Shown here piece after piece: positions 27,001 to 37,801 of a stretch of DNA of 64,000 nucleotides. Each line of letters starts with the position of its first letter. Position 1 is the stretch's first letter. The position numbers and the translations under genes were made by a program. Source of the DNA: Chondrosia reniformis (taxonomy: Eukaryota; Porifera; Demospongiae; Chondrillida; Chondrillidae); NCBI GenBank assembly GCA_947172415.1, contig OX359189.1, forward strand, positions 1,262,501-1,326,500, read 5' to 3'. The notes below the pieces were generated by a model. It was given only the letters and a program-made list of their open reading frames with translations. It was not told the origin of the DNA and searched no databases.

Positions 27001-28812
27001 TTAAAATGAAGAATCAGTTATCATAGAGTAGACTACACTCAGTCAATATAAACCTAAGGGTCATATACCTTTAGCAAGAAATGGCATCCTTAAGGCTATT
27101 TCCAATCTATGGCTTGTTAATTTAGAGCATTTAATGTCATTGACAGGGGCGGATCCAGGAACGTTTGAAAGGGGGGGGGTTGTACTCGAGCTTTGCATCA
27201 CAACGTTTTATATATGCATATGTCACAATGTAATGTATAGCACAATAGCGCTAATTCATTGGCAACCTATCCATTATTCTAACGATTTACTTCAATTTGA
27301 GAGGCTCTGTCTTAAAAAAGTGACTAAAGACTTAGTTATAACTCTGTCATAATGGCAAAAGGGGGGTTGCAACCCCACCAACCCCCCTCTGGATCCGCCA
27401 CTGATTGAGCAGTACTTTGTTCCCTATACAGTACGTAGGTACAACCTATCACAACCATTGAGATTAATAATAATATAATGATATAAATAGGTGTGTAACC
27501 CGGTGAAGAAGGAAGGTATTGGTGTACGAAATTGTATTCTCATTGGTTTTCCTACATCATTGGACTAGAAAAACATTCTGCATTACTTCTTAGCTCAAAT
27601 ATACCATGTCCACAGGAGGAAAATGCTGCGGTAGATTACTCATGTGTGCTGCATAAAATTTAATTATTGATGAGGTAATTTAATTGCAATGCAAGTGGAC
27701 CCTATATCCAATCACCCAAATTGTTAAAAATTAATGCTGCAAATTGCTAATTTTAAGGAATTTGAGATAACTATATCCAGTATCAACTATATGGAACAGA
27801 TAGAATACGGTTAAACACATTACAATGACACATTTATAAAACTGGATGTCTGGATGTCAATTAACCCCTTTCATCCAGCCATACAACTATTCTAAAAGAA
27901 ACCATATCTACTAGTGTCAGGATATTTGAGGTATTGCATAATCATATGACATCACAAGGTACAATATTTTTAGTGTTCACTTTACAATAATTTGTTTCTC
28001 AGTATGTACACACTAAATATTATTTCAAAGAGAATAAATTAAAAAAATCAGTTAAAACAGGTACCTTATTTATTTATTGTTTACAATTAACTTCAATACT
28101 AACTAGCAAATTGGTATCAATGAAAGATTAGAACATCAGCTATAGCTTGAACACTACAGAATACTCGTGTATACAAATTACCTTCAGATAAAATGTCACT
28201 CCAGCATCTACTGGATCTCTAGAATGGAGCCAATCATCTTCAAACTCTGTACACATGACACACACAATGTACTAGTCACTCATGGCCAGCAAAGGATGCA
28301 GCACACATATGGAAATGGACGATTGGGAAGTGATGGCTGGTTGGCATTGGAATAACAATTTTGTAGCTTCAGTCATTGAGATGTTACATTCTACTATGAT
28401 ATTATGTTGGCTAAGATAAGACTCGAAAAGAGATTGTGTCGATTATTTCTTGAAGGTATAGCAAATGCCACTGCAACTGTATGCCTTCAATATATGTGCG
28501 TGCGTGTGTGAAAGTACACCTTTAGAAGATTAAAGCACTGGATTGCGTAAATGAAAATTTTAAAGTAATATACGAATTGATTATCGCTTTGAATTCAATT
28601 AAAGTATTCCATTGTAAATTAAACTATCAGAAACAGATGGAATAATTTTTTGCAAAGTCGAACAGAAAGAAGGGTTCGTCGATCATTTATCATTTCATAA
28701 AAAACTCGTTTAGAAACGAACACTTACTGTCATGAGTTTTCGTTTGAGAATATGCAGTGTACTTCCTTCCAAATACTGGGCTGTTTCTAACTGCTTCGCT
28801 TATCCTCTTCAT
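24045..28812 (-). CDS. LDLRAP1: LDLRAP1/ARH-like PTB-domain endocytic adaptor
   Basis: Ten exons on the minus strand, 327 aa: 28812-28728, 28246-28182, 26843-26766, 26346-26263, 26011-25983, 25492-25378, 25023-24964, 24897-24616, 24536-24493, 24186-24045. The start is MKRISEAVRNSPVFG and the stop is TAA (24047-24045). The PTB domain (about residues 40-175) has YLGMSHVQKSHG, EAVKRIA, KLQKIKLTISS, VSYCCVDATYDKVCSYIA, SLECHAFLC and AEAVTLTVAQAFNIAYERWQ, closest to ARH among the PTB adaptors I know. The C-terminal LAEARSNPNLLD resembles the ARH tail. A 94-residue Lys/Ser/Pro-rich segment (173-266) lies between them. ARH binds FxNPxY tails of LDL-receptor-family proteins and links them to clathrin/AP-2; I see no clear clathrin box. 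Intron 4 has a GC donor (26262-26261). It shares a 155-bp divergent promoter with the kinesin gene. GULP or other PTB adaptors are the alternative. Confidence 0.88.
25200..25360. repeat. dispersed element with second hammerhead-like core type
   Basis: The plus strand shows CTGAAGA, AGACC, ACG, GGGTC, GAAAAGTCTGAC at 25242-25273. On the minus strand the flank AATAGAATAAGGATTTCTTC, then AACTGCATTGAAC and GGATGGATCATCTTTC, matches the flank of the 41440-41616 element. Intronic in the LDLRAP1-like gene. Confidence 0.6.
26452..26510. repeat. 9-bp microsatellite (CCATAGTAA)n
   Basis: About six imperfect copies of CCATAGTAA in an intron of the LDLRAP1-like gene. Confidence 0.85.
27144..27403. mobile_element. 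260-bp non-autonomous DNA transposon, hAT-like ends
   Basis: The left end CAGGGGCGGATCCAGGA (27144) is answered by the inverted right end TCTGGATCCGCCACTG (to 27403). G-runs and C-runs sit inside each end. A 5-bp direct repeat ATTGA flanks it (27139-27143 and 27404-27408). The CAGNGGCGGATCCAG terminus is typical of many hAT MITEs, but hAT elements usually leave 8 bp, so the superfamily call is tentative. No transposase. It lies in intron 2 of the LDLRAP1-like gene. Confidence 0.8.
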
Positions 28813-28967
28813 TTCTTTACAGATCCAATAATGTTCAGTAAATAGATATTTCCGACTAAACTACTCTACAACATATACATTATACGTTATATAAGGGCGA
28901 GTCTCTTTAATCATGACATCATGTTCCTTATTAGGAAATATCAAAGAATTCCCCTTCCTTGAACAAT
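28813..28967. promoter_or_regulatory. bidirectional promoter between LDLRAP1-like and KIF25-like genes
   Basis: Only 155 bp separate the two divergent start codons, so both 5' UTRs and both core promoters must lie here or overlap. Visible motifs are TATATAAG near 28889 and a CRE/ATF-like TGACATCA at 28914-28921. Transcription start sites cannot be placed from sequence. Confidence 0.6.
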
Positions 28968-31900
28968 ATGGCTGTCCTCGGTAACGCCTCGCAAATTGCT
29001 TTGCTAGTAAGTCCCACTGCGGTTCATACTTTACGATAAAACTTTGCCTTCACAGATAATTTATTATTTTTAGAAAAAAGACGAAGAGATTGCTTCACTT
29101 CGAATTGAAAATGCGATGCTTCACTTAAAGCTGGCTCAGGTGACGATACACACTATTGGAGTGATCCCTCATGTGTCCTACAAGCGCCCGTCCACAAAGC
29201 GACCAAGCCGTTAGGCATAGCTGCGTGCAAGTAGTTGCATTGTAAAACTGCACGTTGTCTGTCTGTTTAGCTATTAATGTCATTCGTATGGTTGTAGTTA
29301 ACCTCCGACGGTGCACTGAACCATTCGGTCTCTGTGAAAGTGGGAACTGAGTACCAACCATTTAATTGTTATTATTGAGTAGTAAACAAAAGCCATTCAA
29401 TGACCTGTGTATGTATGAAAGGTGTTTAATAATGCTTACATCATGATGTTCGTACATGCTACTATTTTTATCACTGTTTTGTACATTCATCATTGATTGC
29501 AATTGTTCATTTTTTATCAGATGGAAAATAGAGAAAAGCAGCTGTGTAGGCAAAATGCATTTTTTAGGAGATTTTCACAAGAGCTACAGCAACTAGTACA
29601 GTCCCTCATGGAAGCCCTCAAAAGGTGCCAATCAGAATTGAGGACTTTGAAAGAGGAGATGGGGGAAATGGCCGACCATCTAATGGCTATACCAACCAAG
29701 CTATCTGGTGATATTGAACAAAAAATGAAGGCAGTGTTTGCACAAAGTTCAATCAAAGTGAGAGGTGTTTTAACCAACAAGGAAAGACAAATAATAGGTA
29801 GGTATTTAGTATTCCATTACTTCAAGCTGAAGCTATTCCTGCTTCACTATTGAATTTCATAGTTTGTCAATTTGAAAACGTTCTAGCTAGCATTAAATAT
29901 CCACCATAATCCATACTGCTTCCACCATAATCCATATTGTTCTTCATGTTTCAGCACTCGAAACTACGATTGCTACAAAGAATAATGAAAATCAGATCTT
30001 GAAGCAGAAATATGAAGTTGAAAAGACAAGAAGGAAGGCATTGCACAATACATTAGTGGTAAGCCACACAGTTTACAATTTATTATGTTATATTTGAATA
30101 TAGGTATGTGTGTTAAGTCAAAATAAACTGTATGATTCTCAATACGTATAGAAATTTAAATAAACAATTAATTCGTTCACAAGTTGCTAATACGTAGTTA
30201 TATGATATATGAACATACTATTCTATGTATGTATGTATGCATGGTGTATATATAGGAGTTCCGTGGCAACATTAGAGTTCATTGCAGAATTCGTCCATTG
30301 CTCTCTATTGATAAATCAACCAAAGAAAGGTGACTAGTTAATGATATTCATAGTTTTGTCAGCATATTCTGTAAACATCCTATATGATACATATATACGT
30401 ACTTAGGAAAAAGAATTTCCTATATATATAATATTTATTTTTATGCATAAACAGCCTACCTATTTCATAGTTTGAACTATATTATGTAAATCCTTTATTA
30501 TATTTCTCAGCCAAACATTTGAAAATGTTATTTTTGCTGATGATGAGGTCAGTTGCCAATTATCAATTTAATTTTATAATATACCTGTATGTACATATGT
30601 ATGTATGTGCTTAACCATCCATGTACGTACGTAACTATTAATATTTTATATTTTTGTATTCCCGAATGCCAATGACATAGTACATCCCTGATTGATTACA
30701 ACATAATATTTATCACCTAATTTTGTAATCCATTTCTGTTCAACGTTTAGGAAACAGTTTCAGTTGTGCAGATGAGACAGACTCTATCTGGTGCTCACCC
30801 TCACACTAAGCTCTTTGAGTTTGATAGAGTGTTCTCTCACAGTGATGGCCAACAGTGTGTCTTTAGAGAAGTACAGCCTCTTCTCACTTCACTGCTTGAT
30901 GGGTACAACGTCTGTATCATGGCTTATGGCCAAACTGGATCAGGCAAGACGCACACAATGCTGGGAGGCAGTGGAGGTACTAATCTGGACCAGCAAGATG
31001 GGATTATACCTTTAGCTGCTGATCACATTTTTAAGTAAGATCAATCTTCTCTATAGAATATGTAGTTAAGGAAGAATATAGGGACAAAGTTGAAACTGAA
31101 TTATGTATGTGCGATCTGTAAACAATCGTACATGAACCATGCTGTTTTGTTTTCATGTTTGTCATATCTTATTGTTAGATTAGTTGATGAAAAGGAGAAG
31201 GAGTTAGATGCCAAGTATGAGCTAGAAGTAACAGTTGGAGAGGTTTATATGGAACGAGTTAGAGATTTACTAATATCTGAAGTATGTATGTACGTATGTG
31301 TATAATTTTCACAAGTGACCTTGACATGTATATTTATATACTGTACGTAGAATACCTATTTATGTACGTACGTACGTATGTGCAGTTAAGTCTTGTTAAT
31401 TTGGACTTGTTCCAGACAAGCCAAAATATTTTAATAAACCATTTATTGTGAGATTAATCCAAAATCTAATGAAGTTGACATTCAAAACTGCCAACCTGTC
31501 CTGTAGTACCACAGTAGTGAAGTGTGATGGTTTTGTTACTGTGTTTAGGATGATGTTCGTCACAATGTTGCGCTGACTACAGAGGGAGACTATGATGTAC
31601 TGACATTAACATCTCGACCTGTATACTCTCCCGAAGACATTGTCCATCTGGTTCGCTGCGGCATGAGGCGGAGAGCAGAGATTGCTACTGATATACATGA
31701 ACACAGCAGCCGATCACATTTGATTGTCACCCTCACCCTCTCTGGGTCGCTCCAGTGTTACTCCTCTGTGGCCTCCTCAGCCAACAGCACTCCCCACCCT
31801 AGCCCCCCTGGGTCACCTCGCATTTTGAGAGACACCACTCCACTTGTAAGTTGAATACTCAGTCTATAATTGTTAGTTATTTGAACGCTAGGGAGGATAA

Positions 31901-33294
31901 TTGGGTCAATATCTTTAAAAGAATTCTCAAATCTTCAAATATACTTTATAAAGTCTATTGCTAGTCTTTGAGCTTATCAGTAGAAATTCAAAGTTCACAA
32001 TTAATGTTTTGGTCAGTAGACCTTCATCATTTAAAATGGATAAGCTCAAAGATTACTAAATAGACTCAACTAGCCTAGCAATGAACCAAAGTCTCCTACC
32101 TAAGTACACATTCCTCTTCAATACCTTTTCTCAATTATGGAACTTTTATGCTTCAAGGAACTCATATTGTGCTTGGATATTTAAATCAAACCGACTTCTC
32201 AGTTGTTAACTTTATTTGACTTTTTCACATTCTTTTACAATTTTCTACAGGCCTCTCCTTTAAAATCCTCTTCTGCCGGTCCCATCACTTCAACTCCAGC
32301 TAAGCAATACAGTAAAATACCTCGACTAAGTGATTCATCATTTTTATCAAATTCAAGGAAACCATATACCCATGCCTCTGTTCCCAATCCTCCTCCTTCC
32401 TCTGCTGCCCATCAAGTGAAGCCAGAGACTTACAGCCGATCATTTAGAGTAAAGCTTCAACTGGTAGACTTAGCTGGCAGTGAGTGTGTAGGCATGTCGG
32501 GAGTCACAGGGAAAGCACTGAGGGAAACTCAGTGCATCAACAAGAGGTACATGTGTACATATATACCTAGTAGAAAATATCTTTGGGCATCAGCAACACT
32601 ATTCAGAAATTGGAATATTTAAACCCGCAGGTCTTCATCAGGTCTTCATCAGCAATGAATGAGGATAGTGCTGATGCTCAATAATGACCATTTTTCTACT
32701 TTAAATGCAACTAGTACGTACCTCGTACTGTTTCATACGTATATATATGTACCTATGTATATAGGTACATGTGTGTCTACTTATTTTACAGTTCTGTATG
32801 TAATGTATATATTCTGTAGTCTGTCAGCTCTTTCTGATGTGTTGGCTGCCTTAGCACAACACAAGAGTCACGTACCTTACAGAAATTCTACTCTGACACA
32901 ACTTCTCAAGAGCAGCATAGGTTTGTATGTCTGTGTCTGGTATGGTGTTCATAATGGCAGTCAGACTAATCTTTTCAGTGATATCCATATACTGTATGCA
33001 CTAGCATTGTGAAATCAACTCCCATATTTTCATACATTTAGACTGTGCATATTTATATATGTAGGTATGTACGTACATACGTATATTGACCAACTTTAAC
33101 TCTAATTGTACTTCATAGCTGTTAAGCTAACGAAAGCTCTATACTGACCTTATTCAGGTGGACAAGCCAAGCTGATGATGATGCTGTGTGTTTCCCCAAG
33201 CCCAAAGTATGTCAGTGAATCTCAAAGGTGTCTCCAGTTCGGGTCTCGTGCAAGACAGATTCAAAGGGGACCATCAAAGAGTAGACTAAAGTAG
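28968..33294 (+). CDS. KIF25: KIF25-like kinesin-14 (C-terminal motor)
   Basis: Microtubule motor, 604 aa, 12 exons: 28968-29006, 29074-29139, 29521-29797, 29955-30058, 30256-30329, 30511-30547, 30751-31034, 31179-31281, 31549-31845, 32251-32546, 32820-32920, 33158-33294 (TAG). Residues 1 to about 160 are a helical stalk, then the kinesin-14 neck/motor start [14 protein letters not shown]. The P-loop GQTGSGKT is at 259-266, switch I SSRSH at 381-385 and switch [10 protein letters not shown] at 498-505; all are intact. Between the switches sits a Ser/Pro-rich insert (about 395-490), as in KIF25. Stretches such as [20 protein letters not shown] and the C-terminal RARQIQRGP point to KIF25 rather than KIFC1-3. 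Vertebrate KIF25 has a centrosome/spindle role; here only the motor family is certain. Confidence 0.9.
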
Positions 33295-33404
33295 CAATGT
33301 GACATTGACCCTACACAGACTTTTATGCATATTAACAAGCACATTTCAGGTTTGTGAAATTGTTTAAAATATTCATTAAAACTCCATGGTATAATATAAT
33401 TATT

Positions 33405-33925
33405 TGTTATTTACAAAATGTACAACATACAAAAATGTTTAAACAGTTGACCAAGCCTCTCCATCTTAAGATTGTCTAACACACATCAGTTCACTATTCC
33501 GTAGCTCCATACAATCCCCAATTATCCAGGGGATTGAAATGGGAGCATGCCTCATCCAACCTATGTATGTACGTACACATAACAAGGAAAGAATCATAAA
33601 TAGTGTACTACTTATTTATCAGACAGTAAGGTTGTACTCTCTAAGTGGGATATACGTATACATGGTAAAATGGCCGCTGTCATCAATGTGTTACTTTTCT
33701 GATTTCATTTTACCCACGTATATGTACATATTCTCCCAAAATTAACAATTGTGGTGTAGGATATGTGCTTTTTAATTGAGTGAGGTACACCTTTCAAAGA
33801 GGTCAGTTGCAATGTTGTGTTTATTGTGGCTCCTAACTTGGGCTTACTGAACAAGCAATTCTCTTCACAGCCTCGCCAGTCGACTCCACTCCATGAGACT
33901 TCTGGACATGAAAGGTTCAACTGCT
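33405..33925 (-). pseudogene. truncated duplicate of the LDLRAP1-like gene
   Basis: Two blocks copy the LDLRAP1-like gene in the same orientation. 33405 to about 33690 matches its last exon, 3' flank and last intron (about 23975-24305), and 33760-33925 matches the intron and exon 3 around 26690-26845. Everything between is missing. The last-exon copy has premature stops. The exon-3 copy still spells HVQKSHGVES and EAVKRIACS but has lost its YLGM start. Intron sequence is included, so this is a DNA-level duplication with internal deletion, not a retrocopy. It is convergent with, and just downstream of, the kinesin gene. Confidence 0.85.
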
Positions 33926-33929
33926 GAAA

Positions 33930-35340
33930 ATTCTGTTGCTGAGCCTCACTATATGTTTGTATAAATCTGTGACCTAGGCTCTACTTATAATATAGAATTG
34001 ATGCATGATCTAGGGGATCCATATATTACATTACATGTTTAGTATAATATGCAGTTTTGGCTCACACATAAATACCATTTTGGACTATTTGGGAAATTTT
34101 TCATTTGTTTGGTAGGCACATATTTTTGCAAACTAAGCACTATGGTTACTTGGTGCTATATAATAGAGGGTGTGGCTACATTCCATGGTTCTATGAATAA
34201 TCATGTAAATCACAGCTGGGTGTCCTTGACTGATTGGATGGCAATGTTCGTTGAAGCTTAGCCACAAACAAAGCTGACAATTATCATGACCATGTTTCTT
34301 AGCCTGTAGCTGCCCAGTCTAGCAAGAGGCCTAGAGGTCCTCCAGTCCTTAGCAAACCCTTTATGCTAGGCTCATTTATATATATAGTGCTACTACAATT
34401 AATTAGAAATTGCAATTTCATGAAATCGAAGGTATGGGCATGACTAGAAATATGCCTGTTATAAATAATAATAATATTGTGACATGCTATACAAAGACAG
34501 CCCAACCACTTTATATAAGTCACACTAAAAAGAGTTTATCCTAATAGAGCAGCTTACAATTGGATAATTTGAATTGGAAAGTGAATTGTGTGCATTTATA
34601 AAACTACGTGGATATATAAACTAAGTGACTGATTTGTGGTGTATATTGATAAATACAATTGGTGATTTGTCTTTTGGGGTAGGCGAAGATATAGAGGCAC
34701 TTCTGTACATCATAAATATAAGAGTTCATTAATAATTTACATCTTGAATTGTGAAAATGGGGCATTTGGTAATAAAGTAGGTGGCCTCCTCAATCTCACC
34801 AGAGTTACACAACTATATATATAGTGCTGCCATTAATTATATGCATATATTCAAATTGCAATGATGATTGTACTTTTATGGGTCATTTGGGAATTTAAAA
34901 ATCAACAAAACAGTTGCACACTTGTGCAGAATAATTTGTGGTAGCTTGATGTGTGTGGTCTATAGTTTAGTTTAGTAACCATGCACTGCTATATACTGTG
35001 CTAGCGCTCCTCTAACAATATAGTTGTATATATGAAATTTCAGCAGAATATTACAGCTCGCGCTATACATTCGAACTAGATCTGCTGGAAATCAAAGTGC
35101 TTGGTTTATCGATTTTTTGCTTTACATTAAATTCGAATTCATGCCTGTAAGCTATGCTAAAGTAGGCTATATATAGATATATTTATATATATAGGTAATC
35201 TAGGTTCCGCCCCCATAAAAATTATATAGATCTAGGTCTATATTCTGCGGAAGTCCTTATCAACACAGAATCGATAAGGTTCTAGATCTGCTTTCATTAG
35301 AACAAGTGCTAGATTATATACCCGGCCAATTGCAAGGAAG
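33930..35340. other. intergenic, upstream of the giant receptor gene
   Basis: No gene recognised in about 1.4 kb; AT-rich with scattered short ORFs. It contains one block (about 34470-34560) shared with the region upstream of the tandem paralogue. Position 35341 is the first ATG followed by a signal-peptide-like exon. Confidence 0.5.
34470..34560 (+). repeat. upstream block shared with the tandem paralogue (copy A)
   Basis: ATTGTGACATGCTATACAAA, then GCCCAACCA and TAAGTCACA, is matched with small changes at about 55770-55850. The copies lie about 860 bp and 370 bp before the two start codons. It is either part of the duplicated unit or a dispersed repeat inserted in both flanks. Confidence 0.55.
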
Positions 35341-37801
35341 ATGGTGCTACCAAAAGCAAACACCAGATCCTTAAAATTCCTTATCCTGGCTACACTTTAC
35401 TTCGCTCCAGCAGAAACTAGCCATTTTCGAGGATCCTTGATTACATGGAAACCTTTAGCTACTTATCCAGGATCAGTATATGAGGTATATAATGTGCCTA
35501 TGTGTAGCCTTACTTTGATTCCATGCATACAGAAATCTTGTCTTTATAGTCAACCCTGAATGATCATGATTCGTTAAAAATTAGCATCGACAAAAAATAT
35601 TCAAGACACTTAATTTGTGTATGTATAAAAAGCGAATCTTAATCTTAATGGCTTATTATATAGAATACGCGTGCTTTCACTCTCAAGTTGGAGAGAGGGT
35701 GCATGGCGATCGAGATGTGCCGTCAATTTTTGAATGCATGGTTTTCTATATCGTTTTCGACTAACATTTTTATTTTTATAGACAGTTTGAGTTAATCTTA
35801 AGCTTTTTAACTATTTATTTCTATTTTCTACCTTTCAGAGGATGAAAACACCTATAGATATAATATTATATAGTAGGTTTATTGGGGCCTTTGTGTACAA
35901 TTAGACAGATCTGCTGCATGATCCACATTTTTGGGTTCATGGGGGCACATCATCAAAATGACCATTAAAACTTTTTGGTTAATGTTGGGCATGACTGCCA
36001 AACCTGCATTGGCCATATTACTGGCTCTGATTACAACCTATGCAATAAATGAGGGACTCTTTCTACATGTGGTGCTATATTTGACTGCGCTGTAGACTGT
36101 ATGCAGGTTTAAGTTTACTCTACAGTGTTGGGATTTTGCAGGTGGAAGTGTCATTACGGATTGCTTGGAGAAGGAGTTATGCTGGTTGGGCATATTGTGA
36201 TGACGATACCATAGCACAAAGGGTGGAAATAGGAAGCGGAAGTCTTGAGTGTCGTTCTGGTTGTAGTGGAACCTTGATACCAATGTATTACAACTGTACA
36301 GACTACAGTTTGACAGAGGACTGGTCAGGAGGTGTGGGAGTGTATAGAGTTAATGTGACTGCACCAGTACTTGAAGCTTCGTAAGTTTACATTCTTTATG
36401 CTGTCAATAAGCTGCATGTCTTATTATGTTGCATGCATGTTTTGATAAATATGTAAAGTAGATATTAACATATTTACCATCTTTGTTTTGTATGAATTTT
36501 ATATAAATTTGCAAATCTCTTTTAATACCTTAAAAAGGAATTTAATTGCATCTATATAAAAATTTAAACAACCTAAACCAAAATGCTAGTTTTTAATGTG
36601 ATTTACATGTAAGGACATAAATTGACTAAGGCTGGTGATCAGAGCAATTTAAATGAAATACTTGCTATGTTATATGCAGATTTACAAGTTGCTGTTGGAT
36701 ATCCACACTGGTGGCTGGTGCAGATGGTGATTGGGAAGTTCGAGTTCGAGTTGATCTCACAACAAGAGCTGATACTGGAAGGATCAACACATCTCCTACA
36801 AGTGCCATATCCCCAATTGTACGACTGCAATATGGCTGTTCTCATACAATAGTAATACCAGGTAGCTTACATATATACATTAATAATGTGTTCCAGTTTG
36901 ATACATTATATTTGTATATATGTTTTCCCAGTGGAGGATGAAGATAGAGATCATATTCGCTGTCGATGGGCTAGCAGCACTCTCAGTGAATGTGCAGATG
37001 TCTGTGGTTTATTTACTGGGGCAACCCTTAATGAGGTAACTTGCTATTATAGGGTTTTTTAACATCTGTTTTACTATCAGTTTAAACATACGTATACTTT
37101 GCACATTACAGAATAGATGTGAGATTTATTACGATGCTGTTGGTTCCACTGGATGGCATGCAGTGGCACTACAGATAGAGGATTTTGCCACCAGATCTAG
37201 CACAGTCCCTCTGAGTAGTGTTCCCCTGCAGTTTCTAGTGGATGTGTTTTACTCTAATATGGATTGTGCGGCTGCTCCAGTGTTTGTGCATCCAACAAGA
37301 ACAGAAGGTTCATGTGTTGCTGTTCCATTCAATACAACATTTATGGAGCAAATTGTAGTTGCAACATCAAGTCCCTCAGTTAGGTAATATGGATATGTAT
37401 ATACTCTGGCATATAGTACATGCCTGTATGATACTTGAGTTTTCATTGAACTGGCTCTATTACAAATCGGTATTCTTGATTATTCTAGTATCGTGGCTAT
37501 TGACACAGTGTCTCCACTTGGACTGACAAAGTCAGCTGTTCAAAGGAGCAATACTTCTGATGTTGAGTACTATATACTTGTCACTTGGAGTCCTGAGCTG
37601 TTTCAGTATGGACCAAACATCTTCTGTTTTACTGCAGTGGACAGTGCAGGGTAAGGTGTTATGTTTACTTTACTAATATACATTTGGAAAGTTGAATTAT
37701 ACATATATGTGTATTTTTCACTATTGCACTTAAAATATTTTTCTTATTCATTTCATGCAGCCTGTCTTCAGATGAGAGATGTATTACCTTACTAGGGGGT
37801 G
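35341..37801 (+). other. signal peptide and Cys-rich N-terminal module (receptor A)
   Basis: Exons 1-7, residues 1-381. A hydrophobic leader is followed by SHFRGSLITWKP, IAWRRSYAGWAYCDDDTIA, CRSGCSGTL, NCTDYSLTEDW, DWEVRVRVDLTTRADTGRIN and IVRLQYGCSHTI. Later come CRWASSTLSECADVCGLFTG and ALQIEDFA. I recall uncharacterised invertebrate secreted proteins with this SHFRG...TW start, but no named domain. The cysteines are spaced as for several disulfides. The paralogue from 56141 conserves the whole module. Confidence 0.65.
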
